From positions 18,163,823-18,227,822 of the forward strand of contig OZ018408.1 in the NCBI GenBank assembly GCA_963969595.1: DNA of 64,000 nt. The letters are read 5' to 3'. Origin of the DNA: Neckera pumila. Taxonomy: Eukaryota; Streptophyta; Bryopsida; Hypnales; Neckeraceae. The position numbers and the translations under genes are program-made. Positions within the stretch are counted from its first letter, which is position 1. Every line of letters starts with the position of its first letter. Positions 1 to 16,620 of this stretch are shown in pieces. The notes under the pieces are model-generated. The model saw only the letters and a list, made by a program, of their open reading frames with translations. It was not told the DNA's origin and ran no database searches.

Positions 1-843
1 GGATTTAAAAAAAGGTTGAAACGATGAAATTTTTGTATCCCTGGCTGCATCTCAGGTCCTCTTCCCTAAACTTTTAGGGAAACGGAACTCCCTGCGGGAA
101 TGCTCTAACCACAGGTATCAAACGCACGTTAGTCAATCACAGAGAGATCGGGAGGGCGATACCAGGGGAAGTCTATGTTCAACATGTAACTTCACCCCCC
201 CCCCCCAATCTTTCTTAAAACAGAAATTCCCGGGCGGTGAAGTTACAAGTTGAATCTTATACCCCGGTTATCACCCTCCGTTCTTCCTGTGAATCGGGAG
301 TTCCAAGTCAAAAAACAATTAAAAAAAGAAGTCAGTCCTTGCTGATCTTATTTCTTTATATATGTAAAATTGCATTCTGAAGCCAGTGGCTCAGAGGAGG
401 GCAACCTTGTGAAGCGCACACCACACATGAAATCTCACTAAGTTAGTGGCTCACTCGATCGAAATGACTGCTTGGATTCCGTTACTTCGAGCTGTTATTC
501 AATTCCGTGCTCATGTGTTTGAAGAATTCAAATTACACCTACTGCTGTACAGAACTATACAGTATATCTCCCAAGCAACCTTATAGTACAAGCTAGGGTA
601 CTACGTCTTCCTTAGTTCGTACTCTACAGTCTACATGTACAAACGTCCTAATTAATGCGTGACCAAACCTGGTAGCTAACTTCCACATTCCTGCCTTAAG
701 CTCTCTTTAAGTTTCTTTATGAAGTTGGTGAGTATGACAAGCACCCATAAATTCTAAATGAAACCGTTGGGATCGACGGAAACCATGCATTATAAGGTAG
801 CAATTGTGTAGATGTCGATCGATTCCAGCGCGTTGGTGTTATA
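1..843. other. 3' flank of the peroxidase gene, no gene seen
   Basis: No coding region is supported here. The stretch is the downstream flank of the minus-strand peroxidase whose stop codon is at 844-846. It contains the foldback element at 135-294 and a small perfect hairpin at about 62-81 (TTCCCTAAA / TTTAGGGAA). Confidence 0.6.
135..294. repeat. Foldback (MITE-like) element
   Basis: Two imperfect inverted arms of about 60-65 bp meet around a C-rich loop. The outer ends read AATCACAG (135-142) and CTGTGAAT (287-294). Inside, the left arm around 150-196 pairs with the right arm around 233-280, for example GTAACTTCACC against GGTGAAGTTAC. No coding capacity is seen. It could be a small non-autonomous DNA transposon or a transcribed hairpin; the sequence alone cannot separate these. 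Confidence 0.55.
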
Positions 844-3797
<2,954 letters not shown>

Positions 3798-6400
3798 GGG
3801 AAAAAATCTGTCCTTTCGCTGCTCGTATCTGCGTACCGCTGCCAACGCCGGCAAGGCAACCTCACAAAGCTGAAATCCTTGCTAGCTGCCTCCCTGATTT
3901 GCAACTTGACAGTGCTGATGGGTCAATCACTAGTCATACCATAGTTTCCTAGACCTGTGCACTGCTATCAGTGTCGAAAAACTAAATGAAGCGAACCTTC
4001 TCAAAGCCTGTAAGTACTAGGTGCTTATTGCCATATTCAGGATGAATTCAAACCTTAAGGAATGCAGCTGATGTACATCTCAAGAACAAATTCAGTCGAC
4101 GGACTTCAGCTCCGTATAGAGCAGATCGAAATGCTCTATAGACCAGAAATTGGAAGCCAGCTGTACGTCGACTAGAGATGAATTGAATGATTCTGAAGAG
4201 ACGATTTCGGTGATTTCTATGGAGCTCAGAGAGAGTGAGAGATACAGCAAGCTAGCTAAGGCTCATTGTATGATCGATGGTGAACAGCAACAAGCTAGCA
4301 GCCGAGCAATCCCGAGGCAACTAGTGGCACAACTGATTGCAGTACAGTAGTTCCGAAATAGAGGTGGAGGCTCTATACATTCAATGTGGTTCTGACAATG
4401 CTCCCGGAATGAGAAAGCTATGTGCGCACATGGATGGCGAGTTCTGCTCTTTATAATGCAGTTCGTTCGTGCAAACCGGTTGCTGTTCAGAGGATAGGGG
4501 GAAATCAATTCAAAGCTGGATATACTTTCTAAAGTATATCTGCCGTGGTTAGAGCTGATCGAAGTGACAGTACGTGTACATACTGAGAGCTTTTGATTAG
4601 CTAACCTGACTTAGCACTGGTGAGTATCCTGGGGACATGGATTCTAGAGCTAAGTGAACATTTCAAGTACAGTATTGGTATTCATAGAAGAGCTAATGTG
4701 ATGCTGGCACCATTTTACTTAACTGGTTAAAATGTACAGAGGGCATTCCTTTCAAGTGACGATTCTGGGTGCACACACCTTACATTCGTTAAACTCGCAC
4801 GTTTCGAAGCGTCAATATTGTGACATTGAAGTGCACACTCTAGTACTATAAACTTGGGCAGGTATTGATCTGAGGTTCCAGAGCTGTAAGTATCTTTAAT
4901 AAGTCCTTGAAATATCGTTTTTTTGAGGACCATGACTATCTAGCTAGGCTTGATCTATTTTATTAACTCCTGTTCATGATGAAAGACAATAGATCCTCCC
5001 CTAGATAGGACCTCGGTTGGTTTAGCACGAAGAAACTCCAGGCCTGCCTCTTCAAGGCAGTTGGTGGCAAGTTTGTCCAGTTCATGAAAATTGCAGTTGC
5101 AAGGGTGATTGATCAATTCTCTCCCTGTATCATCGCAGTACTGTTGCACCACCTTCCACCGGCTATTCATTCCAGCCTGGATCACGTCTTTCTCACCTCA
5201 CCTCAAGTCGGCCAAGTATGTGACTTATGTCCCAATCAATTCGCTCGATAATGCAACACTTAGTTTGATTTCTGCACCACCAATGGAGCTCCAATGCCTC
5301 ACTTAGTCTTGGCACTAATTATTTAGTTCTAACCCAGACGCTCGAGCTTGAAGCTAATCCTCACATTTGAAGTCCTTGAGAAACGACTCTGATGCCACTG
5401 TAGTTGTTTAAGTTTGATGACCTGTATCGAGAATTGAGTCGTGACTTACAATCAATCACCTGGTATGCTTCATTTTTTCAGTCTATATCTAATAGGGGCC
5501 TTCGCTATCTATGGAAGGGTTATGTGTCTAAATAAGTTTACACAACTCTTCAGTCCCATGAAGTGCAAACTTACCTGAAATCCACAAGAATTTGTTACAT
5601 TATATGCACAGTTTTGCCTGTGAGAGTGCATTTAAAAGGACAGCCCTCACCCTTGTGTTTCATTAAGTTAGAGTGGACTCAGTCATTGTGTGTAACCTGA
5701 TGAGAATCTTTAACTTAATCACGGTGGTCAAATATAGTACGTACTAGAGTAACTGATTGGCTTCTTAAATGGGTTTCCTTAAGGTACAGTAATTAGATTG
5801 AAAATGCCTGCGGATTTTAATTGCCGGCACTCACTCAGTAACGTTTTCCTCACACCAAAGGAGTGAGTAAGTTGAGCGTACTGCCATGTGGCCGGCTGCG
5901 GATGTGGCTCAGGTTCCACAAGCAGACACCGAGGAGGAAGGACAGCACACGATGGTTGTGGGTTCTGACAGTCTGTTTGTTGAAATGAGTGACCTCAACT
6001 GACCTCATCAATTGGACCTCGGCAGAAACTAAGTTAGCTACGTTAGAAAATACATACTTCAACTGGATGTCACACAAGTCAAGACGGCCGGGTGTTCCCA
6101 AAGTCCGAAGCGTATTTGACGCGGCAGACGCGCTGGCTGGCTCCTTGTATGCGTACCCAGATGTGCAGATAGTGCACTCGTTGTGCAGCACAGGACAGGG
6201 AGAACCTGGAGTTAGTTACTGTACATGTATAGGTACAGTACAGATCATGCGCGGCGTATATACGAAAGTGCGATATGTGCTACAATTCAATCTTTACTCT
6301 GTACTGTTCAAGCAAAAATGTCAAGAATTGTCGTAAAGCGACCATTGAAGAGCTGATTGCCTGGGATGCTAACTTGCTTGAAACAAATTGAAACAAATTT
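3798..6400. other. Peroxidase 5' flank and intergenic DNA
   Basis: This stretch should contain the peroxidase promoter (upstream of 3797, reading leftward), but I cannot fix a TATA box. Short open frames exist at 4955-5185 (minus) and 5850-6336 (both strands, locally GC-richer). None shows a family motif I recognise or a consistent exon structure. A perfect 9-bp-stem hairpin (TATAGAGCA / TGCTCTATA) lies at 4115-4140. Confidence 0.4.
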
Positions 6401-9400
6401 CAGTACATTTTGGTAGGAAAGAAAATGGAATTGGCATCTAACCCAAGTCATTTCATGTTTTTTGGACCTTTGTGGAATTAATTACGAGTTTTTGAAGTTG
6501 AAACACAGTGGCACTAAATGCGACTACCTCCTGAAATGTACTTTGTTGGCACATTAAAGAAAGCAAAAGGTACTCTTGTATCATGATCACCTTTACAGCA
6601 TGGGTGCCTTTAGAGCAAATTACCTTAACTGAATCAATGTTTGGGGAGAACTCCCGATTAGTTCATTGTTAGCCAGTGCCTTTGGGAAAAGAACTGGTTG
6701 GAGTTTGAAAATGGAGGATCCAAAACCAGACAAAAGATTGGTAGGACTCGCAACCAACTAGTGTGCAAAAATGAAAGTTGGATATGCAATTGCCGCTTTT
6801 GCGAAAATTTTGAATTTTAGCTACTGACTATTTTGAATCTAAGACTAATACTTCAGTTGCTACTTGCTAGAGGTGGGTATATTCTTGGATGAGGTGGGTA
6901 TTGCTTTAGGGTTGGTCGTTGAAGGGCTTGGACAGGGCAGGGGTGAATACTGCTTTGGAGTTGGTTATAGTGGCCAGCCCTTATTCCATCATCCATGTCT
7001 ACCCACTATAATGAAATTTAGATTTTAGTTTCAAAACCAACGTGCTTTGAAAGAGGAGGATTGTAGCCTTTACAACTTGAAGTTGAACGAAAGTGGCTAG
7101 TGAGAATTTGATATTTGGAGGAAATGAATGGGGAGATTTTGATGAGGGGAGGATGTAACCGGTGCCCTTTGGAAAAACCTTGCTCCTTCTGCAAAGAAGA
7201 GGCAAATTGTTGAGGCAGCTCCAAAAATTGAATCATATCAATAAGTAATCCAGCATTCCAGCAATAATAGAAAACTATAGATATTGACTGGTTTGGCTTC
7301 AAATTATCCCCAGGCAATGGTCGGCTTGGGGTATCACTTTTTGGACACACTAATTACCTTATTTTCATTTAAGGCCTCCAAAGTTTGTCTAATTTGGTCA
7401 TTTCTATCAAGTAAAAAGGCCCTAAAATTTAAACAAAAAATCCGTGCGCCTCAACAAGATCAAGATGTATATTCCTAATGAGTTTTTTTTGAAAAAATTA
7501 AAATTTTTGGATCTTTTCATAGATGTGAGAAAAAATGCTGAATTTTGGGATTTGCAGGCATCATAGTGCACAATTTATTAAGTTTTTATTAATTGAAGTT
7601 AATTATTTTATGTATTGTACCACTCAATGTAAGTCACATCCAAAATTGATATTAAAATAATATTATTTGATATTCCAAATGCTTGTTTTTGAGGATTCTA
7701 GGTGCATAGGACAAAACTTACTTTTTCAACTAAAAATTCATTAAAATTCTTTGATTGTAATGAATCTTTTTTCTTGGTACATTACAAGTGTAGGTAGCTA
7801 AAACCACATTTTGTGAAATCACACTTTATTATATTTAAGAGATGAAGTCGTTTGACACAATGCAGTGACTGACATTATATTTCAAACAACATTTTTGGGT
7901 ATCCCAAGCTGACCATTGCCCCCCTAGTCATTCTTATTGCACTATTCATGTTGCTCATTTTGTCACCCATTATTTGCAATATCTGATTTATTTTTATAGC
8001 TACAATATTATTTTTTGGCAATTCACAATGAGTCATAAGATGGTCCAAGAATCAGCAGCCTTGTGCTGCTACTCATAACATTGTTTAGCAATGAGGCAGG
8101 GTTCCTTTTGCTTCCTTAACTCCTAAGTGCCTAAGCCTTTCCAAGTGTGTTCTTTCTACGAAAAAAGAGCATGGACTTATCGTTATCCCCAATGATGCAA
8201 AATTTTTTTTTTTTTTCAAAATCTAACCTTATAGATGTTTAAAAGAGCTAGCTTATTAGTATGTATACCAATTTTGAGTGCAAAATTGAATAGGAGTTGT
8301 GAGATCATAACAAGATAAATGTATGTTTTTTACTTTTAGTATGTTGCCCATCCCCATAATGTTTGAGAAATTTGCATATAAATTTGCATATAAATTTTTT
8401 GGAGGATTAAAGGTGAAATGAACAACTACAAATCATGTTAGCACACTAAAATACACTTTCAAAAAACTTAATTGCATGTTTAAATTTTCAACAGTGAAAA
8501 TCATGAAAACACTTTACTCTTTCTATTGGGACCATTTTCAAAGCAAATGAATAACTACAACTTTTTCGATCTCAATTCAAGTAAACTTGGCAAGCTTTGC
8601 TTAAAGCCAAGAAATCAAGTAAAATTTGTAAGCTTTACTCTTCCTCGATGAGACATATATGCTTTTGAGGACCTCTCAAAAATCAAATGTTTATTTTTTC
8701 AATGAAAAATAAAAGTCTTCAATAGTTAACCTTCAAAACTGCTCATAAAATTTTTTTAACCAGTTAAAGGAATTTAACTACCTACCCTAAAACAAGCTTG
8801 AAATTTTGGATTGACCATATTTGGTCGCTCAGGTAGTTAAAGGTTAAAAAGAGACTGTACAATGAACAAAATTGTCTTCAATGGCTCCTCAACCAAATCC
8901 AATCCTTGAATTAATTGATAAGTCCTTCTTAAGTCTCTAGTAAATCATGGTAAGGTAGTTTGCTCAAAAAGCGATCGTGTTCTAAACGCAACTTCATCAA
9001 TGACAGGAATAGATATTTCAAGGAACATGTCATTCATTCCTAGGTAGGGATGCATTTAGAACACGCTCAATTTATGGACCTCCTACCTCACCTCCCAGCA
9101 TGGGGAAGCCCATTGCTTGGTTATACAATATTATACTCAACCCTAAATCCTATACCTAGTCAACAATAAACTAGATTCTTTCACTAAATTGAAATATTCA
9201 CAAGTTCCAACTATGTCAAAATTGGGGAATAGTTAGACCAATGACTACTAACCCTAAAATGATGTTGAGGACAATTTGTATGCTCTAAATGATTTCAATA
9301 GAGATTGTAGGATGAAAAAAAATAGTTTTTCATCTAAAAAAATTCGGGGGAGTTATTTGAGTGTATTTTAAATGAAGAAAATTGAATATTCCTTCATTAT

Positions 9401-12010
9401 TGTATTAGTCATTTTTCAAAAAAGAAGATGCTTAATTCATGGATTATCCTTGTAGTCAATACTTTGGCCAATTCTTGCTCTGTTTTCTTGTTGTGAATTT
9501 TAGCTATAAAAATGATCTTTTTTGAATTTGTCCCCAATTAATAAAATGAACTTTCTTAAGATTAATTTCTATGAATTATATATTTTATTGCAATTTGAAC
9601 TTTAGATCTATAACTCTATAAGTATTGAGATTTGTACCCCATTGTCTACTATCTTAGAGATTTGAAGTGCCGATTCTTTATCTAATCAGTTTACAAAATT
9701 GTGTATCATCAATTAATTCAATTCATGTCTCAAGTCTCAATCCACTATAATAAAACTATTGCTAAAATCCTCCTAATAAATTTTTGAAAATAATTCTATT
9801 ATTATATTGTTTAAATTTTTGGTGAATCTCATTAAGAGGCAAAAGGAGATTCCAAATTCTCTTTGTTTGCATTTAAGATATTCTATGAAGTAATTATCAA
9901 TTTTCAAAGTGCCAAGAACAAATGTATCCTAAATTGCTCCCAAGCTCTAGATAATGAATAGTGGTTATACATTTTAGGCAAGAAAAAAAAGGTAGGTTTT
10001 AAAAACATATCACAATTAGTTGTAATTGCCTTAATTTCACACTCGTTTCATAATATTTCGCCACATCTACATTTGTGTGGTATAGATGTTGATAATAGAA
10101 CTACTTCAACTAATTCTTCACCTACCAGTCATTCAAATGGATATAAAACTTATGCTACTTTTCTTCTTTTGCCACTAAAACATATTCTTACAAAAATATT
10201 TCTATCAAGTTAGCAAGAGCCGCATGCAACATGATCTACAATTTTATAAGAGTTTATTTGAGACTTTACTTTAACTATTGCCAAATTGTCCACCTTATTT
10301 CCAATAGAAACTCTTGTAGATGTCACCACTAATGTTTTGACCAAACTATAATGGGTTTCTTGATCTAACAAGTCCACCTAAGTAAACCATGAAAAATTCC
10401 CCTTCTAAGTCCTCTTGGGGCTTGACACTTTGGAGGCTGTTTGCTATTGAACTTATTTAGAATTTTTGCATTCTTCCACACCAAATAAAGTCTCACAAAT
10501 ATCTAATGGATTAGTTACAATTTGAAAATTGAATTCAAGCTAATTAAACTTAGATTTGAATTAAGGCTTTTTTTTTAGATAAGGATGTTTATACGCTATA
10601 ACATTGAAGTTTTTTTTTGTCATGTTGTACTCAAAAAATAGTGCTATGAGAGTGCTATTAGAAAATGTCCACAATAAATGCACATTGAACTTGAGGTGGA
10701 AGACAATTTTTGGAGGAAATGACCACCTAAACTACTTGGCCATCATCCCCCTAAAATAATTCTTTTTCAAAGTACTTGAAATTAAAATTTTACATTGAAA
10801 AATTACATCCTCATGGAGTCACAATGCATCACATATACTAAATTTAGAGATCTTATTGGAAACTATTGCTATAATTTCATAAAAATTAATTTAGATTTTT
10901 TCAATTGAAATAATTATATTTTTTTAAGTTCATTTTTTTTTGGATTTTTTGGATATTCAACTTTGAAGTTCAAAATCTTACATTTGATTTAAGAGTTTCA
11001 AAAAGGATTAAAAAAATTACATATTCAATATTTATTCTATAAAAATTGTAAGGATGGATTTGTCTTGAATCTCGTCTTGAATTTTTTGATTGAAAGACCT
11101 CATGAATTATCTTTGAAAAAGAGGTAAATATGCTAGGAAAGTTTTTAATGCAAATAGCGTAATTTCAGTACAAAACTAGTGCAAATTGAGCATTCTCTTA
11201 ACCCCAAGTGTATGATGGGACTTTGTGTATTGTAATGTATAATTATCCATAACTATGGGATTGAAATATTTGAAATATTTGGCAACTTTTTTCATTTTGA
11301 AAACATTTGATATCTGGAAGGCCCAAAATTATGATATAAAGAGTTGTAAAAATATGTTTACCTTTGGTGTTATAAATGGTGCGGCATTTTTAGGTTCATT
11401 TTCATCCATCTTATAAAGGGTAACAAATTGGTACACATGTACAATTATACATGCAGAGCTATAGAGCCAAACATTTCATACATCAAATGAAGGGCAACAA
11501 ATCAAATCTTGTAAGGTAGGACTTCCAAATGGGCTACTAGCTCAAAAAGTGCCATCTTCACTAGATGTACATCATCCAGCTCTAGTAAAAAATCGGTTTT
11601 GGAACATCTATTACCTTAAAATACAAAAGGGGCGTTGAAATCCTCTTTTTGTTAACAAAAAGAAAATACAAGAATTTGACAAGTCTAATAGCAGTAAATA
11701 TCATTGCTTTTTTTAAGGCAAATTACTGTCCAATTGCTTCAAAAAATAGGCAGCTTCAAGCCTATAGAAAAAAGAGGGTAAACATGTTTATAAATGCCAT
11801 TGTAAACTTAGCCTTGCATACCGTTGCCACAATTAAACCTCACTTCAACCGTTGTATAGAGCCAACATATCCCAAAATTGCATACCAAAAATGCATATTT
11901 AAAATTAGCTTCTTTCAATTCAAGCACCCCCCACCCTCCACCTCCACCCCCCTCCCTCAAATGAAGGAGCCATGAAACTCAAAACCTTCTTGAAAGAAAG
12001 CCCACATAAC
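6401..12010. other. AT-rich intergenic DNA without recognisable genes
   Basis: Long stop-rich, A/T-rich sequence with homopolymer runs. I see no protein family signature on either strand. The one local structure noted is an 11-bp inverted repeat (CGTGTTCTAAA at 8976-8986 and its complement at 9055-9065) around a 68-bp spacer, which may be the core of a degraded foldback. Confidence 0.5.
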
Positions 12011-12014
12011 CATT

Positions 12015-12291
12015 CATTATAAAAAAATATGTGTTTTATGTGATACTTTCATGATTTTAGGAGATGGATTTTAGTGGATGTCTTGTAAAACAACTTGTGT
12101 TTTTACGCCAATATAAGAATGTCCAATGTAACATTACGATATGTTCTAAGAAAGTTACATAACTATAGAAAGATGTTATATTGGACATTCTTATATTGAT
12201 ATAAAAAGACAAGTTGTTTTCTGGGACGTCCACTAAAATCCATCTCCTAAAATCATGAAAACATCACATAAAACACGGGTTTCTTATAGTG
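12015..12291. mobile_element. CACTA-ended foldback MITE
   Basis: About 277 bp that folds almost completely on itself. The left arm (12015-12137) is the inverse of the right arm (12172-12291), for example TTAGGAGATGGATTTTAGTG against CACTAAAATCCATCTCCTAA. The right terminus read inward is CACTATAAGAAACCCGTG, a CACTA-type end; the left terminus is a diverged version. A half copy starting with the same CACTATAAGAAACCCGTG lies at 23812. Non-autonomous, no ORF. Target duplication not clear. Confidence 0.75.
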
Positions 12292-12350
12292 ACTGGTCCA
12301 AACCCCTCTAAAAAACATTGGTATAGGAATTAACCCATTCCTATCTCTCT

Positions 12351-12371
12351 CCCCCCCCCCCCCCCCCCCCC
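12351..12371. repeat. Poly-C tract
   Basis: An uninterrupted run of 21 C residues, directly preceded by a CT-rich stretch. Such runs are prone to length errors in assembly. Confidence 0.95.
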
Positions 12372-12399
12372 TTCTAACAATGTAGGTTGCTCTCTTAGA

Positions 12400-15300
12400 A
12401 CTATATAGGAAGAGATGAACAATGATTGATTATAGTGCATTCCCAGTAAAGTTGTGGCGTATTATGATTGACTACAAGACTCTCAATATTGCAACCAACC
12501 CTTAGTAGATTTGCATCAAATCCTTGGTCCGAAATAGCAAGACCTATATCACTAGAGTGGAAGGAATAGAATCTTCTGCTAAAAAATTTATGGTAAATAA
12601 TTCTATTTTGCAAAAAAAAAAATCTGAAAAATCTGGAAACCTTTCACTATCTATTTCTGCACTGGGGAAAATTTACCCACAGAAGAACCCCGTCCTGCAG
12701 AGCTCAATGGGTCAGAAATGGGTTGCCTCGACCTTAAGTATGATCTGACAGAACCAAGCCTGGCGCTTCGGGAAGCTCCTACCTTTCCATGATTGTGGCC
12801 GTTTCAAACTCCCAACAGACGCCAACCTTACAACAGGGTTCCAAGTTTCTCTTCTTCAATTCCGCACTTCAACAAACATGAATCAATCATCCCAATCGGC
12901 TGTTGCTGTTGCTCACTGATTCAGAAAAATATACTCAGTTTTATCCACCAGACGGCCGGCATGCCGGTGGACACCAGCTACAGGTATATATTTCCGTTAT
13001 AGTCGTGCACAGGAATGCCATGTTTCTACTTTTCAATGTTGCATCCCTTTTGTAAGCTTCCAAACAAATGAGACAAGGAATTCAAGAACTAGTGAAGGCT
13101 CTCATAGGTGCCACCAATCTACTAAGGGCCTCCTTCCATGTGAGTCGGGCAGACAAAAGAAGTACTAGAAGACAAGAAGATCCCACCAATTTGTCTTGCT
13201 AGCAGCAACAGTGAGCGGAAAAAGAGGAATTCGTGTTTCACCGATCATAGGTGGACAACCCCATTGGTGGAGATTGGTCTACCTTGAAGGAATCATTGTG
13301 TGTGCTATTCTTACTGACTCTCTCCCCACCCACCATGTCCGCATGGAAGGACAATTGCCTGAACTGACCCTGCCAAGTTTGCCTGACCGACTTGGAACTA
13401 TGGAAGAAGGGCATAAGCTTGGTAAGATGGTGCCTTACTGTATTCATATTGGTGCCTCCTCTGTCTGTCTGTCTGGAGGTATTAGCAGCCGCCTTGCCGC
13501 AAACTCGTGCTTGCCTGATCGAGCTCTACGTACACTGACAATCGCCGTCAATCAGCTTCAATCATACACGCAATACGTCTGTCAGTTTCCATCTGTGGAA
13601 TGATGAAATAACTTTTAGCAGCTCGTTGGATGCATCAGTCAGTCCGTCCTTGTTCGAAAATGCAGGTCAGTTTAGATTGAACTACAGTTCCACTATTCAG
13701 TTATTGATGTGGAGTATATATAACTCTACATACTATATCCAGGTAACAGGTGTACCTCGCATGTTTGGCCTGAACATCTAGCTGAATTTTTGTATTCCCT
13801 TTTTTTAATTTATTTTACTGACAATGTTCTTGTCTTTGTGAGGTACAGTACTGTATACTTGACTATGAAAATCTGTATTGTCTTGACTCTTGTATAGGCA
13901 TTAATTTCTAGCATGCATTACCAGGCTGCAGTTGCGTGGTTGTTGCATTATTGCCCGTGCTGACGATTTCTTAGTTTCTTGTTTGCTCACGTTCGATGCT
14001 GAGCGCAGGGGGCTACTGGAGATTGTTTGCAGTTTGCACGCTAGCTTGGCGAAAGAAACTGTTCTCTCCGGCTCTTTCATAAATCAGCAGGTTACCATAT
14101 ATTGACAAGAAAGACACAGGCAGGATTGTCAAACATGAGGCATAACTTATAAGACTCCAAACTTGCTGGTGAAGTTGGTGAAACACTATGCTCCAGTCAT
14201 TACTAAATATCAAAACTGAGTCATGCATCCTCAGTCAAAACTATGTCGATACACACCACTTAGCTTTGTAATCGCCACTTGTGTTGTGCACATTAGTGCA
14301 AGTTCTATTTAACCAGGAGTAAACCGTTACAACCAGTGTTAAGCGTGGGTGTGCGTGTGATCTGGGTATCATACCGGTTCTCAATACTGGTATCTCAACC
14401 GAAGACCTGCATGGTATCAAAACCAATGATGTAGCAGTAACTAACTCCCCTGAGAAGTACTCCGTATCATATATGAAACCCTGATTCAGCACTCGGGTGA
14501 CAAAGTTGAATTTCCACGTCAGATTCTCAGGGGTCCACGTCATCTCACACCATTCACAAGATGACATGTGACACTTTTTTACGAAAATGATTTATGCCGA
14601 ATCTAACTTTCACGTAGGGTGCCGTTTGAGGTTTCAGGTTTCATAAATTTAATTGTATACCAGTATCATGAGCAGAAGTAAGAAGTAAGAGTATCATTAA
14701 TGTAATTTACTTTACTAGTATGCGATTTTCAAATCTACTAGTAGTGATTTTGAATGCAAAATTGTTGCTGTTTCATGAAGTCCAGTTGGAGTGGGAGAAA
14801 TATTGCAAGAACAACAATTTACTTTGCCACTCCAAGTATTTTAATGCACGCATGAAGTTTTGAATTAGTATATATTATTATGAAGTTTTGAGCTTTCTGC
14901 ACAACTCTGAGCTTTATCGACAAAGTGCGTACGTCACTCGATCTAGAGTAGCTAATCATTTTCTATCAGTTTACCGCTTGAAACAACTTCTTCACGGAGG
15001 TTGTGAGTTGTAAGTCTACCTTGCAATCAAACCACTAGTAAGAGGCATGATCATTGTAGGAATACAGTTAGTTACTTAGACAATGCAGCTGGATAGCTAG
15101 ATTTGAAAACAGTAACTCGGATTCATGCAGTGAGATTGACGATGAGTTATTAATTGTTGGATCTTGTGATTGGTGGTGACTCCGTTCAAGAAACTCTCTG
15201 ACCCGCACTCTGATTGCAAGGACCGATGTACAATCTCCCATCGATGATCTTGCCGGATGAAGAAGAAAAAATGGTGTGGCAATCACTCTCAAAGTCATTG

Positions 15301-15480
15301 CATCGGAGAATCAACGAAAATGGGACTCATTACGTACATCGAAATAGTATTGTATGGGCATTCTACCGACCTGTCGTTGAAGATTCAATTGGGTGTGCAT
15401 CAATTCATTGGTACCACAAACGATGCAATGCATTATCATCCACTGTTGACAAGTACGTTCCAATTCGATCACATTCCAAT
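12400..15480. other. Intergenic DNA, no supported gene
   Basis: Base composition is closer to balanced than in neighbouring deserts, and several short open frames exist (longest 13196-13603 plus, 135 codons, starting from TTG). None has a domain, exon structure or codon pattern that supports a gene. A segment at 14257-14312 recurs in diverged form at 47611-47672, so part of this stretch is repeat-derived. Confidence 0.4.
14257..14312. repeat. Dispersed repeat, second copy at 47611-47672
   Basis: The two segments share TTAGCTTTGTAATC, then GTGTTGTGCAC and AGTGCAAG.TCTATTTAA in the same order with small indels. The copy at 47611 lies directly beside a tRNA-Met primer-binding-site-like string on the minus strand (47578-47592), so this could be an LTR fragment. 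That interpretation is tentative. Confidence 0.5.
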
Positions 15481-15499
15481 AAGGCTACACGATCAAGGA

Positions 15500-15945
15500 A
15501 GGGCGTACACCTCCATTTGCGGGTTATCTCAAATGAAGAAGCACTTAGAGATAATTCATCCGGATGACGTCAAGGAGTGCAATGCGGAAGTCTAGGCTGC
15601 AAAAGATGTTGCTTCAACTTCTCATCAGAAGTGCAAGAAGTGGAAGGGTTTTGAAGCGGCCTACAGAACAATTTTTTAGTAGCCGAATGCCTTAGCGAAA
15701 GAGCCAACATCATTTTTGAGACACTCAATACCTTTGAAGCCCCTCTTGGTGAGATTGTCATGCTTCTCCTCGAGCAATTAGATTTAACATATAAAGTGAT
15801 TGTATGCATCAAAGATGAAGGGAATACTCTAGCAAGCCTTGAAACTGCTTTGTCTATAGTAGCGAGTTGTTCTTTGTTGAATCCCACACCGTATGTAAGA
15901 GTGTGTTGGAGGCATGTTGTGAGTAAAGTTTGTCAATATGGGTGA
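15500..15945 (+). pseudogene. Decayed BED-finger / hAT-like transposase fragment
   Basis: The frame ending at 15595 contains CGLSQMKKHLEIIHP, which resembles the end of a BED zinc finger with the His pair still present. After a frame change, an open frame from 15661 to 15945 encodes LLEQLDLTYKVIVCIKDEG, then TALSIVASCSLLNP and WRHVVSKVCQYG. In order and spacing this resembles the region after the BED finger in plant hAT-type (DUF659-like) transposases. There is no start, no full catalytic core and no hAT dimerisation domain, and the parts are in different frames, so this is a fossil. The link to hAT rests on my recognition of the family pattern, not on a search. Confidence 0.6.
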
Positions 15946-16089
15946 TTGCATGAAAGACCGGTACTGAAACATTGTTACAAACGCAGTGCCGAAGTTTCAT
16001 TTTGCAATAACTTTAGAAGGATGACTCGTATGAACTTGAAATTTTTAGTGGAGAGTCTTCTTATGAGTGAAATCATATCTCATATTTTT

Positions 16090-16620
16090 CAGAAATTTTC
16101 AAAAATCCTTTTTTATTTAAAAATCATTTAAACTAATTTGTCACGTTTTGAGTTTTAAGGTTTTTACTACGTAAAGAGTCCCCAAATTTAATGATTTGGA
16201 GCTGAAATTTCTATGGTCTATTCCCATAGTAGGAACTCATGATTCTACCAAGGGGCATTAAAAAATATTTTATTTTATATCCTCTACGTCCATGCAAAGA
16301 GGGCTCTCTTGCACATGCAATTCTGAACATTGAAGATGGTTTTAGGATCATTTTTGTAGTGAAATCTCTTTACCATTAAGTCTTCTCAAGTGGCATTTTT
16401 CAGTTTTTTTTACAATTGCTTTTCCTATTTTCTACAAATTAAAATGTTAAAGTATATGTTTTCTTGCAATTCTGCACTTTTCTAGTTCTCCTATTTAAAG
16501 AATTTTTTTTTGCTTTTCCTTTATAGAGTATCTTCTTCTTTTAGGTTTATACATTTTTCATATTTTTCATATTTTTATATAAATATTTTTCTGTTTTTAT
16601 AGTACTCCCGAAAAATGGCT
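16090..16620 (+). repeat. About 530-bp repeat, copy 1 (copy 2 at 19855-20380)
   Basis: Direct diverged duplicate of 19855-20380. Shared strings include GAGCTGAAATTTCTATGGTC, ACATTGAAGATGGTTTTA and a terminal TACTCCCG followed by A-rich sequence. Copy 1 lies just downstream of the hAT-like fossil, so the pair may be 3' portions of the same transposon family. No coding capacity. Confidence 0.7.

Noticed and set aside
4955..5185. Minus-strand frame containing LSRGGSIVFHHEQELIK, faintly like the end of an amidinotransferase/arginine-deiminase-type protein
   Set aside because: Only about 70 codons, a stop shortly upstream, and no catalytic motif; similarity is an impression I cannot test.
5850..6336. 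Overlapping open frames on both strands in a locally GC-rich patch
   Set aside because: Neither strand shows a family motif or splice pattern; overlapping frames follow from base composition.
13196..13603. 135-codon plus-strand open frame
   Set aside because: Starts at TTG, has no recognisable domain, no exon context and a composition like the flanks; chance ORF most likely.
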